From: Desulfarculales bacterium UBA696
GTDB lineage: Bacteria > Desulfobacterota > Syntrophobacteria > Syntrophobacterales > Syntrophobacteraceae
Direction: 5' to 3'
DNA length: 50,341 nt
Assembly (NCBI GenBank): GCA_002298995.1
Contig: DBMO01000016.1
Span: forward strand, 1 to 50,341
Shown: positions 8,478-16,128 of the stretch, in pieces
Position numbering within the stretch: position 1 is the stretch's first letter
Layout of the letters: each line of letters starts with the position of its first letter
Made by a program: the position numbers and the translations under genes
The notes under the pieces: generated by a model
What the model saw: the letters and a program-made list of their open reading frames with translations, nothing else
What the model was told of the DNA's origin: nothing
Database searches by the model: none

Positions 8478-8753
8478 TTAGTCCTTGCGCTTTCCGGTCG
8501 ACGACAGTTTTTGATCGGACCACCTTTTCAGGAAGCCGGAGATCTTGGGTGGGCCGGGTTCTTTAACAAGCCTGATCAATCCCCTGCGGTGGAAGGCAAG
8601 TTGAAGGCAGGGGCGGAGGTGCGGACAGGGGAGACAGTCCTTCTGCGGCTGCATTATCCCGTTTTCGTCAACCGGGCATACACGATCACCATCTCCGAAA
8701 CACTCCGGCCGCCCCGTATCGCCGGAATCGGAAGAATCAGCAGGTGCGCTCAT
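8478..8753 (-). CDS. small cysteine-rich hypothetical protein
   Basis: A 91-residue protein with five cysteines, C18, C26, C40, C43 and C49, in a compact region (VCPVDENGIMQPQKDC then LPCPHLRPC). A basic, helical C-terminal half follows (LAFHRRGLIRLVKEPG). The spacing suggests a small zinc- or Fe-S-binding fold. I do not recognise a characterised family, although the PxxC...CPHL..C arrangement looks deliberate and argues against the opposite-strand frame. The ATG is at 8753; no strong ribosome site is seen. It stands alone between the CoA ligase and the KH-domain gene. Function is unknown. Confidence 0.6.
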   Translation of the reverse strand: MSAPADSSDSGDTGRPECFGDGDRVCPVDENGIMQPQKDCLPCPHLRPCLQLAFHRRGLIRLVKEPGPPKISGFLKRWSDQKLSSTGKRKD

Positions 8754-9004
8754 GGAAGATTCACAAGCCTTTCTCTTTGGGAAATTAAGGTAAATTGCTC
8801 TCGCCGCAGTTCGATTTGGTGCGTGAATCCTAACTTACCCCGAGGCCGGAATCCAGATATTTGAGTAAAAAATTGCCCTTCATGTATTCCAGGGGGCCGG
8901 TGGCAGTTTACCCGGCACGCCACGATTCACGAAGTCGAAATCGCGGCGCGCCCAAATACCGGGGAATCAAAAAGGGCAACTATTCGGAGGGCCGGCAAAT
9001 TAGG

Positions 9005-9253
9005 CTATTCGAGAATTTCCAGGACCGCCCGCTTCCTCAGCTTTGTCGCGGCCGCATTGACGATGGTTCGTATGGCGTGTGCATTGCGGCCTTCTTTGCC
9101 GATAATTTTGCCGAGGTCATCTTTGGCGGCCCGCAGCTCTATCACTGAAATCTGGTGCCCACATACTTCTCTCACAACTATTTGTTCGGGATGTTCGGCA
9201 AGAGACCGGGCGATGAATTCGACAAGTTCTTTTATTTGGATGTCATTTTCCAT
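9005..9253 (-). CDS. khpA: KH-domain RNA-binding protein KhpA
   Basis: An 82-residue single KH domain, the normal length for KhpA/YlqC. The RNA-contacting loop GKIIGKEGRNAHAIR is at residues 48-62 with an intact GxxG (GKEG). KhpA binds RNA, with KhpB in many bacteria, and affects cell division and sRNA-linked regulation. It is commonly found between rpsP and rimM, but here it stands alone with no ribosomal or tRNA-modification gene nearby. Start is ATG at 9253. Confidence 0.9.
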   Translation of the reverse strand: MENDIQIKELVEFIARSLAEHPEQIVVREVCGHQISVIELRAAKDDLGKIIGKEGRNAHAIRTIVNAAATKLRKRAVLEILE

Positions 9254-10190
9254 GTTCGTTTAGCTCCCTTCCGTGGCGATTTTGCATCAACACGAGAAAA
9301 AGAAGGATGTGAAAGGGAAAACAGTCCCTGTTAGTTCAGCTTGCAAGCTGCCGGACCAAATCTTTTCACGAGAAATTGAGATTTTTGAGCGGGAGCGAGG
9401 AGCTTGAAATGCGTCGCGTGCGGAACTTTCGTGAGTACTAGTGTAATTATGCAAAATATCTATTAGTGTCAACCTGTTTTTCTTGTTGTGGAGCGAGCTT
9501 TTTTCAATATTTATGATAGCTTACCAAGAGAAAAACGTCACAAGCAAAGTGCCCCTGCTTGTTCATCCAGTCGGCGGCTCGTTTTACACACTCAGCCGCG
9601 TATTAGCCGCGGGAAAAAAATGGGGCCGCAGATTAGCCCCGGCGTGAATGCGATTTGCCAAAGCCTTTTAAAAGAACAAAGTTGCCTCTTTTCCGCCGAT
9701 CTCTCCTTGCAGGAAAAAATGCAAGCTCAGAGCGTTCTGGCTATATATTGAATAATCATGAAACTTGGATAAAGACAGTGGATAAACTATGATTCCCAGC
9801 GCTGGGAATGGTCGAAATTGGCCCCCGAACCTGGCAGGCTCCAGGGTGCTTTGTCGAAAAGGGGTTTGACCCTGTAAATTTTTGCCTGTTCCGATATGGG
9901 GCGAATTGCCGTACGGGTGCGCGAAAATGGTTTCAAATCGGAACTTGTGCGCGGATTCCGCGGCCCCCTCGGCAGGTCCTCGATTTGCCGCCGGAAACAT
10001 CCGACCATCCCCTGCCCGGCGGCGCCGTCGATCGATGCGGCTGAATTTGCACGCCGGGCCTGTCGATTTGCGAGGTCGATAACGAAATTTTTTTGAAGTC
10101 AAAAGGGGCGATGTAAACTATATTATCCGCATCTCGGCAAGGTGGCACTAAAGTTCAATCTGGGCCGGCTCCCAGGACCGGGGCATTCTT
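9254..10190. other. 937-base intergenic region without a convincing gene
   Basis: No reading frame here has a ribosome site plus recognisable protein pattern, and no tRNA or rRNA signature was seen. It contains an AT-rich part (about 9420-9780) and a GC-rich part (about 9800-10080). The junction carries a perfect 18-base palindrome at 9792-9809. A small RNA or long leader for the FtsB-like gene is possible but unsupported. Confidence 0.5.
9792..9809. repeat. perfect 18-base palindrome
   Basis: ATTCCCAGCGCTGGGAAT reads the same on both strands. It could be an operator for a dimeric regulator or a copy of a palindromic repeat. No second copy was noticed in the window. Confidence 0.5.
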
Positions 10191-10607
10191 ATGAATCGTC
10201 GAATAAATCAGGATAAAAAAGGCCGGGAAACCGGCGGCGACTCGAAGTTCAAAATCAATATAAAGGGAGTGAATATCGTAAGGCTCCTGGTATGCTTCAT
10301 CCTGGGACTGAATCTGCTCCTGATCTACTCGATACTATTTTCTTCCAATGGACTTCCCGGCTACTCGAAGCAAAACGATCAGGTAAGAGAGCTCGAGGGA
10401 AAGATTTTAAAGCTCAAACAGGAGAACCAAAAGCTGTTTGAAATGATCCAGGCATTCAAAAAAGACCCAAAACTCCAGGAAAAACTGGTTCGCCAGGAAC
10501 TGGGCTGGGTGAAGGAAAATGAAGTAGTCCTCGAATTTCCGGACAAAGAAAAAGACCCCGGCCTGAAGCAGAATAACACGGAAAAAAAGCCCGTTCCCAC
10601 CAAGTAA
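10191..10607 (+). CDS. FtsB/DivIC-type septum formation initiator protein
   Basis: A 138-residue bitopic membrane protein. A basic cytoplasmic N-terminus (1-27) is followed by one membrane segment (about 29-50). A periplasmic coiled coil (about 62-88, VRELEGKILKLKQENQKL) and the conserved DivIC tail follow (QEKLVRQELGWVKENEVV). That tail matches the E-ELG-V-GE-V pattern of FtsB/DivIC, which joins FtsL and FtsQ in the divisome. The N-terminal extension and a charged C-terminus (PDKEKDPGLKQNNTEKK) make it longer than typical FtsB. It is preceded by 0.9 kb without genes and followed by a crotonase, so it is not in a division operon. Confidence 0.78.
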   Translation: MNRRINQDKKGRETGGDSKFKINIKGVNIVRLLVCFILGLNLLLIYSILFSSNGLPGYSKQNDQVRELEGKILKLKQENQKLFEMIQAFKKDPKLQEKLVRQELGWVKENEVVLEFPDKEKDPGLKQNNTEKKPVPTK

Positions 10608-10803
10608 GACAGTCCGCTATGTGCCTCAACCGGCAGTTCGACCGGGCCAAAGCCGCATCACCGCCCGGCAGTTTGGGTGAATGGGTTTTGCACAGGTCCG
10701 AAAAGTACTTACCTTCTTACCACTCCTGATTTTTTTGATAAGAAAAGCGATTAGTCGGCAGCAGCTTTCAATCCGGATATCCGGAAGAGGAAGGAGAAAT
10801 GCC

Positions 10804-11580
10804 ATGGCCCAAAATGAAATTCTCGTTGAGAGGCAGGGACACATTGGATTTATCACCCTGAACCGCCCCCAGGAGATGAACACCTTCACGGTGCCTTTCG
10901 CCCGGCAACTAAACGACTCCCTGGTGGAGATGGAAGCCGATCCCGAGATCAGGGTGGTGGTGATCAGGGCGGCCGGGAGGCATTTTTCCGCCGGAATAAA
11001 CCTTGGCGAATTCAAGGACAAGACCCCTAAGCAGTATCGTGAGTTCATAAGGAAAATGGACGAACACAATCATACCATCGCCCGAATGAAAAAGCCGGTA
11101 ATCGCGTCGGTACAGGGCCTGTGCGTGGCGAACGGGGCCGGGCTCAGCTTTGCCTGCGACCTGACCGTTGCCGCCGAAGATGCAAGGTTCGGGACCACTG
11201 CGATCAATGTCGGGCTGATATGTCTTGGACCTGCCGTGCCGCTGGCTCGCCTCGTCGGGCGAAAAAAAGTTCTGGAAATGGTTCTGACCGGAGACATGAT
11301 TTCGGCCGCCGAAGCTGAGAGGCTCGGTCTGGTCAACAAGGTGGTGCCGAAGGAAAACCTCGATGAAGCCACCCTGGAAATGGCCCAAAAACTCGCCGCC
11401 AAGAGCCCTCTCGCCCTCCAGATCGGCAAGGAAGGCATTTACGCGATGCAGGATATGCCTTATCCGCAAAGCCTCGACATGCTGGGCAATCTTTTCGCCT
11501 CCCTTTGCTGCACCGAGGACGCCGAAGAGGGTGTGCGGGCATTCCTTCAAAAAGAAGAACCCAAATGGCGGGGGCGATAG
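10804..11580 (+). CDS. enoyl-CoA hydratase/isomerase (crotonase) family protein without hydratase glutamates
   Basis: A 258-residue crotonase-fold protein, normal family length. The oxyanion-hole segments are present (AAGRHFSAGINLGEF; QGLCVANGAGLSFACDL). Aligning by eye to rat mitochondrial enoyl-CoA hydratase, catalytic Glu144 corresponds to G113 and Glu164 to A133. Standard hydration is therefore unlikely; isomerase, decarboxylase, hydrolase or another crotonase reaction is more plausible. The ATG at 10804 has AGGAG seven bases upstream; an upstream frame extension to 10681 has no such support. The next gene, 185 bases downstream, is a DNA-binding protein, so context does not identify the pathway. 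Confidence 0.85.
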   Translation: MAQNEILVERQGHIGFITLNRPQEMNTFTVPFARQLNDSLVEMEADPEIRVVVIRAAGRHFSAGINLGEFKDKTPKQYREFIRKMDEHNHTIARMKKPVIASVQGLCVANGAGLSFACDLTVAAEDARFGTTAINVGLICLGPAVPLARLVGRKKVLEMVLTGDMISAAEAERLGLVNKVVPKENLDEATLEMAQKLAAKSPLALQIGKEGIYAMQDMPYPQSLDMLGNLFASLCCTEDAEEGVRAFLQKEEPKWRGR

Positions 11581-11765
11581 AGCAGGCAGGCCGACTTGGC
11601 ATTTTATTACTGACCGGGGGTGCTCTCAAGGGAGTAAAGATTTATATTGTTGTATGCATCTGAATTAACACGTAATTCAAGAATTTAGCAATTCGGAGGG
11701 ATTGAGGGATTTAGTAATTGAGAAATTCAGCGATTAAGAAACAAGTCGAAACCCGGGAGATTGAA

Positions 11766-11960
11766 ATGCCCCGTAGTGAGGAATTCGTATCGCTTCCTCT
11801 CATGACTGTATCCGAGGCTGCGAAATACCTCGGGGTGGGGCGGCGGGTCGTCTATCAGCTCATCGAATGGGGTGAGATTCGCACTGTAAAGATGAGAGGG
11901 ACGGCAATGATCGAGAAAAGAAGCCTTGACGAATACAGGCAGAGCGGAAGGCTGAGCTGA
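11766..11960 (+). CDS. excisionase-family helix-turn-helix DNA-binding protein
   Basis: A 64-residue protein with a MerR-like winged helix of the excisionase type (LMTVSEAAKYLGVGRRVVYQ, then LIEWGEIRTVKMRGTAMIEK). Such proteins act as small DNA-bending regulators or recombination directionality factors. The ATG at 11766 has GGGAG six bases upstream; an upstream in-frame TTG at 11718 lies in an AT-rich repeat-like tract (AATTTAG/GGGATTTAG, about 11680-11742). No integrase or attachment site is visible nearby, so a role in excision of an element is not supported here. It could be a simple transcriptional regulator. Confidence 0.75.
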   Translation: MPRSEEFVSLPLMTVSEAAKYLGVGRRVVYQLIEWGEIRTVKMRGTAMIEKRSLDEYRQSGRLS

Positions 11961-12061
11961 TCCAGAGCCCACGGCCGTACATGAAGCAAAGATGGATTCG
12001 ACGGAAATGCAGGTGGGTTGAGCGTTTATGGCAATTCGTCACGAAAGCCTTTGAACGGTTT

Positions 12062-12116
12062 GAAACCCAACACTCCGGCGCCGGAATGTTGGGTTTCGCA
12101 CTTTTATTTTTTATTA
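12062..12116 (+). terminator. terminator-like 36-base palindrome with T-rich tail
   Basis: GAAACCCAACA (12062-12072) pairs with TGTTGGGTTTC (12087-12097), and the loop itself is the palindrome TCCGGCGCCGGA, giving an almost continuous hairpin. CTTTTATTTTTTATT follows on the plus strand. It lies about 100 bases after the HTH gene and abuts the convergent gene at 12104. The ACCCAAC sequence is shared with repeat family 2. Confidence 0.6.
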
Positions 12117-12580
12117 ATGACTTCGTCTTCCAGCAGTTTCCCAAGAGTGTAGGCTGCATCGCCAACCACTTTGATGCAGATCTTCCTGCGGCTCTCCGGG
12201 TTTGAATAGAATTCCTTTACCTGGTCGTTATCCTGCCAGTTCATCCGGGAAATGTCCTTGCAGTCGGTGCCGCCGTATTCGCGGGTGAGGTCCTCGAAGG
12301 CTTGGATGTATTTGTGGGCAAGCGACCACATCTTCGGGTTTTCTTTCTGTTCGAGGTTGCCACGGCTGAAAAGGCTCGATATCAGGGCAACGCCGCCGGT
12401 GATCGCCCCGCACACGCGGCACGTTCCGGCAATGCCGCCGCCGAACAGGCCCAGCGCCTTGAGCACTTCCTCGTTTACCACGCCCATCTTCTCCTGGCCG
12501 GCAAGAAGAACCGCCTGGCTGCAATGGAAGCGCTTCTTGAAAACTTCGGTCGCTCTGTCTCGCATTTCTTCAGGGGTCAT
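12104..12580 (-). CDS. C_GCAxxG_C_C family protein
   Basis: A 158-residue protein of the C_GCAxxG_C_C family, frequent in strict anaerobes and often associated with redox or membrane-linked functions. The cysteine pattern is complete: C20 (FHCSQ), C54 and C57 (GTCRVCGAITGG), then TDCKD and KICIKVVG. The Gly-rich segment FGGGIAGTC surrounds the central pair, a likely Fe-S or disulfide centre. GGAGG lies six bases before the ATG at 12580. It stands alone, convergent with the HTH gene. Exact biochemical role is not known. Bases 12581-12913 downstream of its promoter side hold no recognisable gene. Confidence 0.85.
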   Translation of the reverse strand: MTPEEMRDRATEVFKKRFHCSQAVLLAGQEKMGVVNEEVLKALGLFGGGIAGTCRVCGAITGGVALISSLFSRGNLEQKENPKMWSLAHKYIQAFEDLTREYGGTDCKDISRMNWQDNDQVKEFYSNPESRRKICIKVVGDAAYTLGKLLEDEVINKK

Positions 12581-12913
12581 GGTCTACCTCCATTTTGGGT
12601 GGCAATTGACACAGCTATTTTGGGCGGGCGGTCTGGCATGCCCAGCCCCCGTGATTAAATATTGAGGGAAAGCCAGTCGGAAGAATTGCCTAATGCCTAG
12701 GCTATTTGTTATACCCTGTGAAATCTTGAATGGCGCGAAAAAAGGCGTGCTGCCAGTGCCCGGCAAAGATGATTTTATTCTATCCGGGAGTGGTTGTCCA
12801 GAAGTGGAGAAGGGGCCACTCTACGATAGTTGTCGCTCCGCGGAAGTAGTCCGGTGAGGAGCTTTCCCAATTACGAACCGCCCGCCTGCGGGACTGGGTG
12901 AGGACCCAAAAAG

Positions 12914-14146
12914 ATGATTTTAAATAGGTTTGCGGCAATACGTCGAAAGCGTGACTTTTTCTATTCGTCCGCGGGCATCACCCTGCCGGGTTTATGGCTT
13001 TGCATGATTGCGACCCTCGTGCTGGGCGGGTGCGTCACCACCAGGCTGGAGCCCGCGGTCAAAGGAGGGCGTTTGGAACTGGGCATCGGAGACGTAATCG
13101 ATACGGCAACCGGTGACGTGATGACGCAGGACAGGCTCATGGAGAAGCTCTCGACGGCGTCGGTCGTGTACGTGGGCGAGACCCACACCAGTGTCGAAGA
13201 CCACAAGGTGCAGCTTGCGGTTCTCAAGTCACTCCAGGCTAAAAGCCAGTTCGTGATAATGGGAATGGAGATGTTCCCGCGCTCTGCCCAGCCGGTCCTC
13301 GACCGGTACATAAATGGAGAGATCGACGAGAAGACCTTCCTCGCCGAGTCGAAGTGGAACGACTCCTGGGGGTTTCCGTACAAGCTGTACAAGGGGCTGA
13401 TCGATTTCGCCCGGGAGAAACACATCCGCGTGATTGGCCTCAACGCGCCGTCAAGTGTGGTAAAGAAGATAGCGCATGGCGGCCTGGCCTCGCTCACAGC
13501 CGAAGAACGCGCAAAGGTGGCCCGCGATTTCCACCTCGACGATCCCAAAAACAGGGCCAGGATAATGGAGGATTACGAAGTCCACGGCAAAAACAACATA
13601 AAGAGCTTCGATACCTTCTTCGCAGCCCAGCTTGCCTGGGAGGAAACAATGGCCGAAACAATCGCCCAGCACCTGAATGACAGCGACGGCAAGTGCAAGA
13701 TCCTGGTTATAGTCGGCAAGGGCCATCTCACTGACAGACTCGGGATTCCATACCTGGCAAAAATGCGCGTGCCTCACGACTACAAAACGGTTGCGCCAAT
13801 GCCCATCAATTATCCCGAAAGCACCTGCGACCCGGATATCGCCCAGTATGTCCTGCTCACCGATAAATTCGACATGATGATTATGCACTCCCGCCCGCGG
13901 CTCGGCGTGAAAATTCAGCCGGCGGCTTCGGGCATTGGTGTCGAGGTGATCGAGGTAACTCCGGACAGCCCGGCGGCAAAGGCGGGTATTCGCAAGGCGG
14001 ATATTATAGCTGAGGTTGACGATGCGCCCGTGACAAACGTCGGGGAAGTTCTCGAAGCGGTGTCAAACGGAGGCTCCAACATAAAAATCATGATCGAGCG
14101 CCAGAAAAAAAGAATGAGGATGAACGTTGCCGTCGACCCCCAATAG
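12914..14146 (+). CDS. ChaN-family lipoprotein with C-terminal PDZ domain
   Basis: A 410-residue predicted lipoprotein. The lipobox LGGC places the lipidated cysteine at C40 after a hydrophobic segment. Residues about 60-300 are a ChaN-like domain (VVYVGETHTSVEDH; FVIMGMEMFPRSAQPVLDRY; ILVIVGKGHLTD); ChaN of Campylobacter binds heme as a dimer. Residues about 325-410 form a PDZ domain (LGVKIQPAASGIGVEVIEV; DSPAAKAGIRKADII), probably for binding a protein partner. The fusion points to an outer-envelope iron/heme or redox role. There are two adjacent positively charged clusters before the signal segment, so the true start may be slightly internal. It is monocistronic. Confidence 0.83.
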   Translation: MILNRFAAIRRKRDFFYSSAGITLPGLWLCMIATLVLGGCVTTRLEPAVKGGRLELGIGDVIDTATGDVMTQDRLMEKLSTASVVYVGETHTSVEDHKVQLAVLKSLQAKSQFVIMGMEMFPRSAQPVLDRYINGEIDEKTFLAESKWNDSWGFPYKLYKGLIDFAREKHIRVIGLNAPSSVVKKIAHGGLASLTAEERAKVARDFHLDDPKNRARIMEDYEVHGKNNIKSFDTFFAAQLAWEETMAETIAQHLNDSDGKCKILVIVGKGHLTDRLGIPYLAKMRVPHDYKTVAPMPINYPESTCDPDIAQYVLLTDKFDMMIMHSRPRLGVKIQPAASGIGVEVIEVTPDSPAAKAGIRKADIIAEVDDAPVTNVGEVLEAVSNGGSNIKIMIERQKKRMRMNVAVDPQ

Positions 14147-14174
14147 ACGCCGGAATGTCACGTCAGCCGGGTGA

Positions 14175-14432
14175 TCAGTGAATCGTCGGCTTCTTGTCCC
14201 TGGGTTCAACCACTTTCAGGTGTGTCTTTCTAGGCTTTTGGCGCTGGGGTGCTGTTCGACCCTGTTTGAAGAAGTTTGCCCGTAGATAGACCATCCCCTT
14301 CATTGCCGGCCCCGCGGCCAGGAGAATGCCTATTACCGCGGATACGGCGGCTGCCGTGGGCTCCTGTTCCACCACGAGGATCCCGGTATAGATGAAAACC
14401 GCTCCAAAGAAGAGCAAAACTATCGTAATCAC
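14175..14432 (-). CDS. small two-segment membrane protein
   Basis: An 85-residue predicted inner-membrane protein with two hydrophobic segments (ITIVLLFFGAVFIYTGILVV and AAVSAVIGILLAAGPAM). A basic tail of about 30 residues (KQGRTAPQRQKPRKTHLKVV) is probably cytoplasmic. I chose GTG at 14432 because GGAG lies eight bases upstream; a frame open to 14522 adds residues with no hydrophobic or family pattern. I do not recognise the family. It lies downstream of the dicarboxylate carrier terminator region and convergent to the ChaN gene, so there is no informative operon. Confidence 0.6.
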   Translation of the reverse strand: MITIVLLFFGAVFIYTGILVVEQEPTAAAVSAVIGILLAAGPAMKGMVYLRANFFKQGRTAPQRQKPRKTHLKVVEPRDKKPTIH

Positions 14433-14545
14433 AGTAGTTTCTCCATCCTGACTCCGCTTTCGGGACAAGTTTGGCAGGCATTGGTTGCAAGGAAACCTAC
14501 AGTCCCGAAACTCTTCTTTCATACATCATAGCGTGGAAAAAGAAA

Positions 14546-14571
14546 ATGCCGCTGAGAGATTTCAGCGGCAT
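14546..14571 (-). terminator. Rho-independent terminator of the C4-dicarboxylate carrier
   Basis: ATGCCGCTGA (14546-14555) and TCAGCGGCAT (14562-14571) form a perfect ten-base-pair stem with a six-base loop. On the minus strand it is followed by TTTTCTTTTTCC. It lies 54 bases after the carrier stop codon. Confidence 0.8.
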
Positions 14572-14624
14572 TGAGTTCATGCGATGTATGCCCGCAACTT
14601 TTCCGAAGTGGCGTACCCCGTAAG

Positions 14625-15947
14625 CTAGATCTTCAGAAAGAAAGCCCCGATTATGTATCCCACCAGAGTCGCGGCGCCGACGCCTATCAGTCCCGGTATC
14701 ATGAAGCTGTGGTTGAAAAGATAGCTTCCGATGCGCGTCGTGCCGGTGCGGTCGAAGCTTATCGCCGAGAGGTCGCTTGGGTAAAAGCAAAAGAAAAAGT
14801 AAGCGTAGCAGGCCGGAATCATGCCTATCAGAAGATTTTGCGGGATTTTCAGTGTCAGGCCGATAGGCACCATAATGAGCAGCGTCGCCGCCTGGCTCTT
14901 CACGAAGGCGGACACGGCGAACATAGCCAGGGCGAAGAGCCACGAATACTGGCTGACCATGGCCTGCATGTTGGCGACAAGGAATTCCTTGTTGGCGTCG
15001 ATGAATGTGTCGCTCATCCACGCGATTCCCATGATAGCTATAACAGCCGCCATGCCGGCCTTGAAAACCGAGGAGGCCGCTATATCGGCGGGCTTTACCC
15101 TTGAGTAGAGCATTAGCACGGCCCCGGTTGTAAGCATCACTATTTGGACGACGATGGTCATTGACAAGGCTTTTCCGTTAAAGACCGGGGCCAGCTTGAA
15201 GACGGCTATCATAACGATTGCGAGTACCCCGGCGAAGAAGATCAAAACCGAATTTTTCGCGCGGTTTGAAATTTTTTCGTTGAGTAAGGTAACCGTTTCC
15301 TCGAGTTGGGAGCGGAAGGACGGGTCCTCCATTTTCTTCTGGAACTCGGTGTCTTTGTCCAGGTCTTTCCCGCGCCTGAGGCTCCACAGGGCGGCCAGTA
15401 CCCAGCCGATGAAGGTGGCAGGGACGGTTACGCACAGGATGTTGAACAATGAGAGGTGGTATCCCGCCTTGAGGGCCATTGCCAGGTAGCTGGTAACGGC
15501 CGCCGCAATCGGACTCGCGGTGATGCCCATCTGGGAGGCTATCGAGGAAACCGCCATTGGACGCTCCGGGCGTATGCCGGTCTTGTAGGAAACGTCGGCA
15601 ATTATGGGCTGGAGCATGTAAACCGCATGGCCGGTGCCGACCGCCATCGTCAGCACGTATGAGCAGAAGGGGGCCAGAAAGACAATGTATTTTGGATGGC
15701 TGCGAAGAAGCCTTTCGGCAAGCTGAACCATGTAGACGAGGCCCCCGGCGGCGTGCAGGGTGGCGGAAGCGGCCACGACGGCAATGATGATCAACATGAC
15801 GTCTATTGGCGGATTCCCCGGATTCATGCCGAAAGCAAAGGTAAAGATGGTCACTCCGGTTCCGCCGATGAGCCCAAGCCCCATACCGCCGACTCGAATT
15901 CCCACATAAATTGCCAATAACAAAACACCGAATTGAACCCAGAACAT
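14625..15947 (-). CDS. dcu: anaerobic C4-dicarboxylate transporter, DcuA/DcuB family
   Basis: A 440-residue inner-membrane carrier with about ten to twelve hydrophobic segments, matching DcuA/DcuB length. It exchanges or imports fumarate, malate, aspartate or succinate in anaerobes. Family blocks seen are the opening FWVQFGVLLLAIYVGIRVGG, the repeated Gly-rich loops, LTMAVGTGHAVYMLQPII, and the C-terminal FFFCFYPSDLSAISFDRTGT. The ATG at 15947 has GGAGG five bases upstream; a frame open to 15980 lacks this. It lies directly downstream of dcuR and dcuS, so it is the likely regulated target. A/B subtype cannot be separated by eye. Confidence 0.92.
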   Translation of the reverse strand: MFWVQFGVLLLAIYVGIRVGGMGLGLIGGTGVTIFTFAFGMNPGNPPIDVMLIIIAVVAASATLHAAGGLVYMVQLAERLLRSHPKYIVFLAPFCSYVLTMAVGTGHAVYMLQPIIADVSYKTGIRPERPMAVSSIASQMGITASPIAAAVTSYLAMALKAGYHLSLFNILCVTVPATFIGWVLAALWSLRRGKDLDKDTEFQKKMEDPSFRSQLEETVTLLNEKISNRAKNSVLIFFAGVLAIVMIAVFKLAPVFNGKALSMTIVVQIVMLTTGAVLMLYSRVKPADIAASSVFKAGMAAVIAIMGIAWMSDTFIDANKEFLVANMQAMVSQYSWLFALAMFAVSAFVKSQAATLLIMVPIGLTLKIPQNLLIGMIPACYAYFFFCFYPSDLSAISFDRTGTTRIGSYLFNHSFMIPGLIGVGAATLVGYIIGAFFLKI

Positions 15948-16058
15948 TTTTGCCTCCAAACTTTGGGGTACACCGCGCAATCATACGGCAGGGTAGAAAA
16001 CTCGACCTGCATTCAACCCACCATGGTACAGCCCAACAATACGGCGCCTGGAAGGCTA

Positions 16059-16080
16059 TGTAAATAATTGTAAAATTTAG
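16059..16080 (-). promoter_or_regulatory. candidate DcuR/activator site upstream of the carrier
   Basis: The only AT-rich block between dcuR and the carrier has two head-to-tail copies of TGTAAA with AT-rich flanks (plus strand TGTAAATAAT then TGTAAAATTT). CitB/DcuR-type regulators bind degenerate AT-rich repeats, so this is a reasonable operator candidate. It is not verified. Confidence 0.3.
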
Positions 16081-16128
16081 ATTTTTTAATTCTTAAAAGA
16101 CTTTGTGTTCATTTTGTTCATGGGTTTT

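Noticed and set aside
10681..10803. N-terminal extension of the crotonase
   Set aside because: The extra 41 residues are not part of the family, and AGGAG lies ideally before the ATG at 10804.
11718..11960. Prophage or integrative element implied by an excisionase-like protein
   Set aside because: No integrase, attachment repeat, tRNA or phage gene is present; the protein may be an ordinary regulator.
15178..15984. Second minus-strand frame of 268 codons inside the carrier gene
   Set aside because: It overlaps the DcuA/DcuB gene in another frame, is Arg/His/Pro-rich, and has no membrane or domain pattern.
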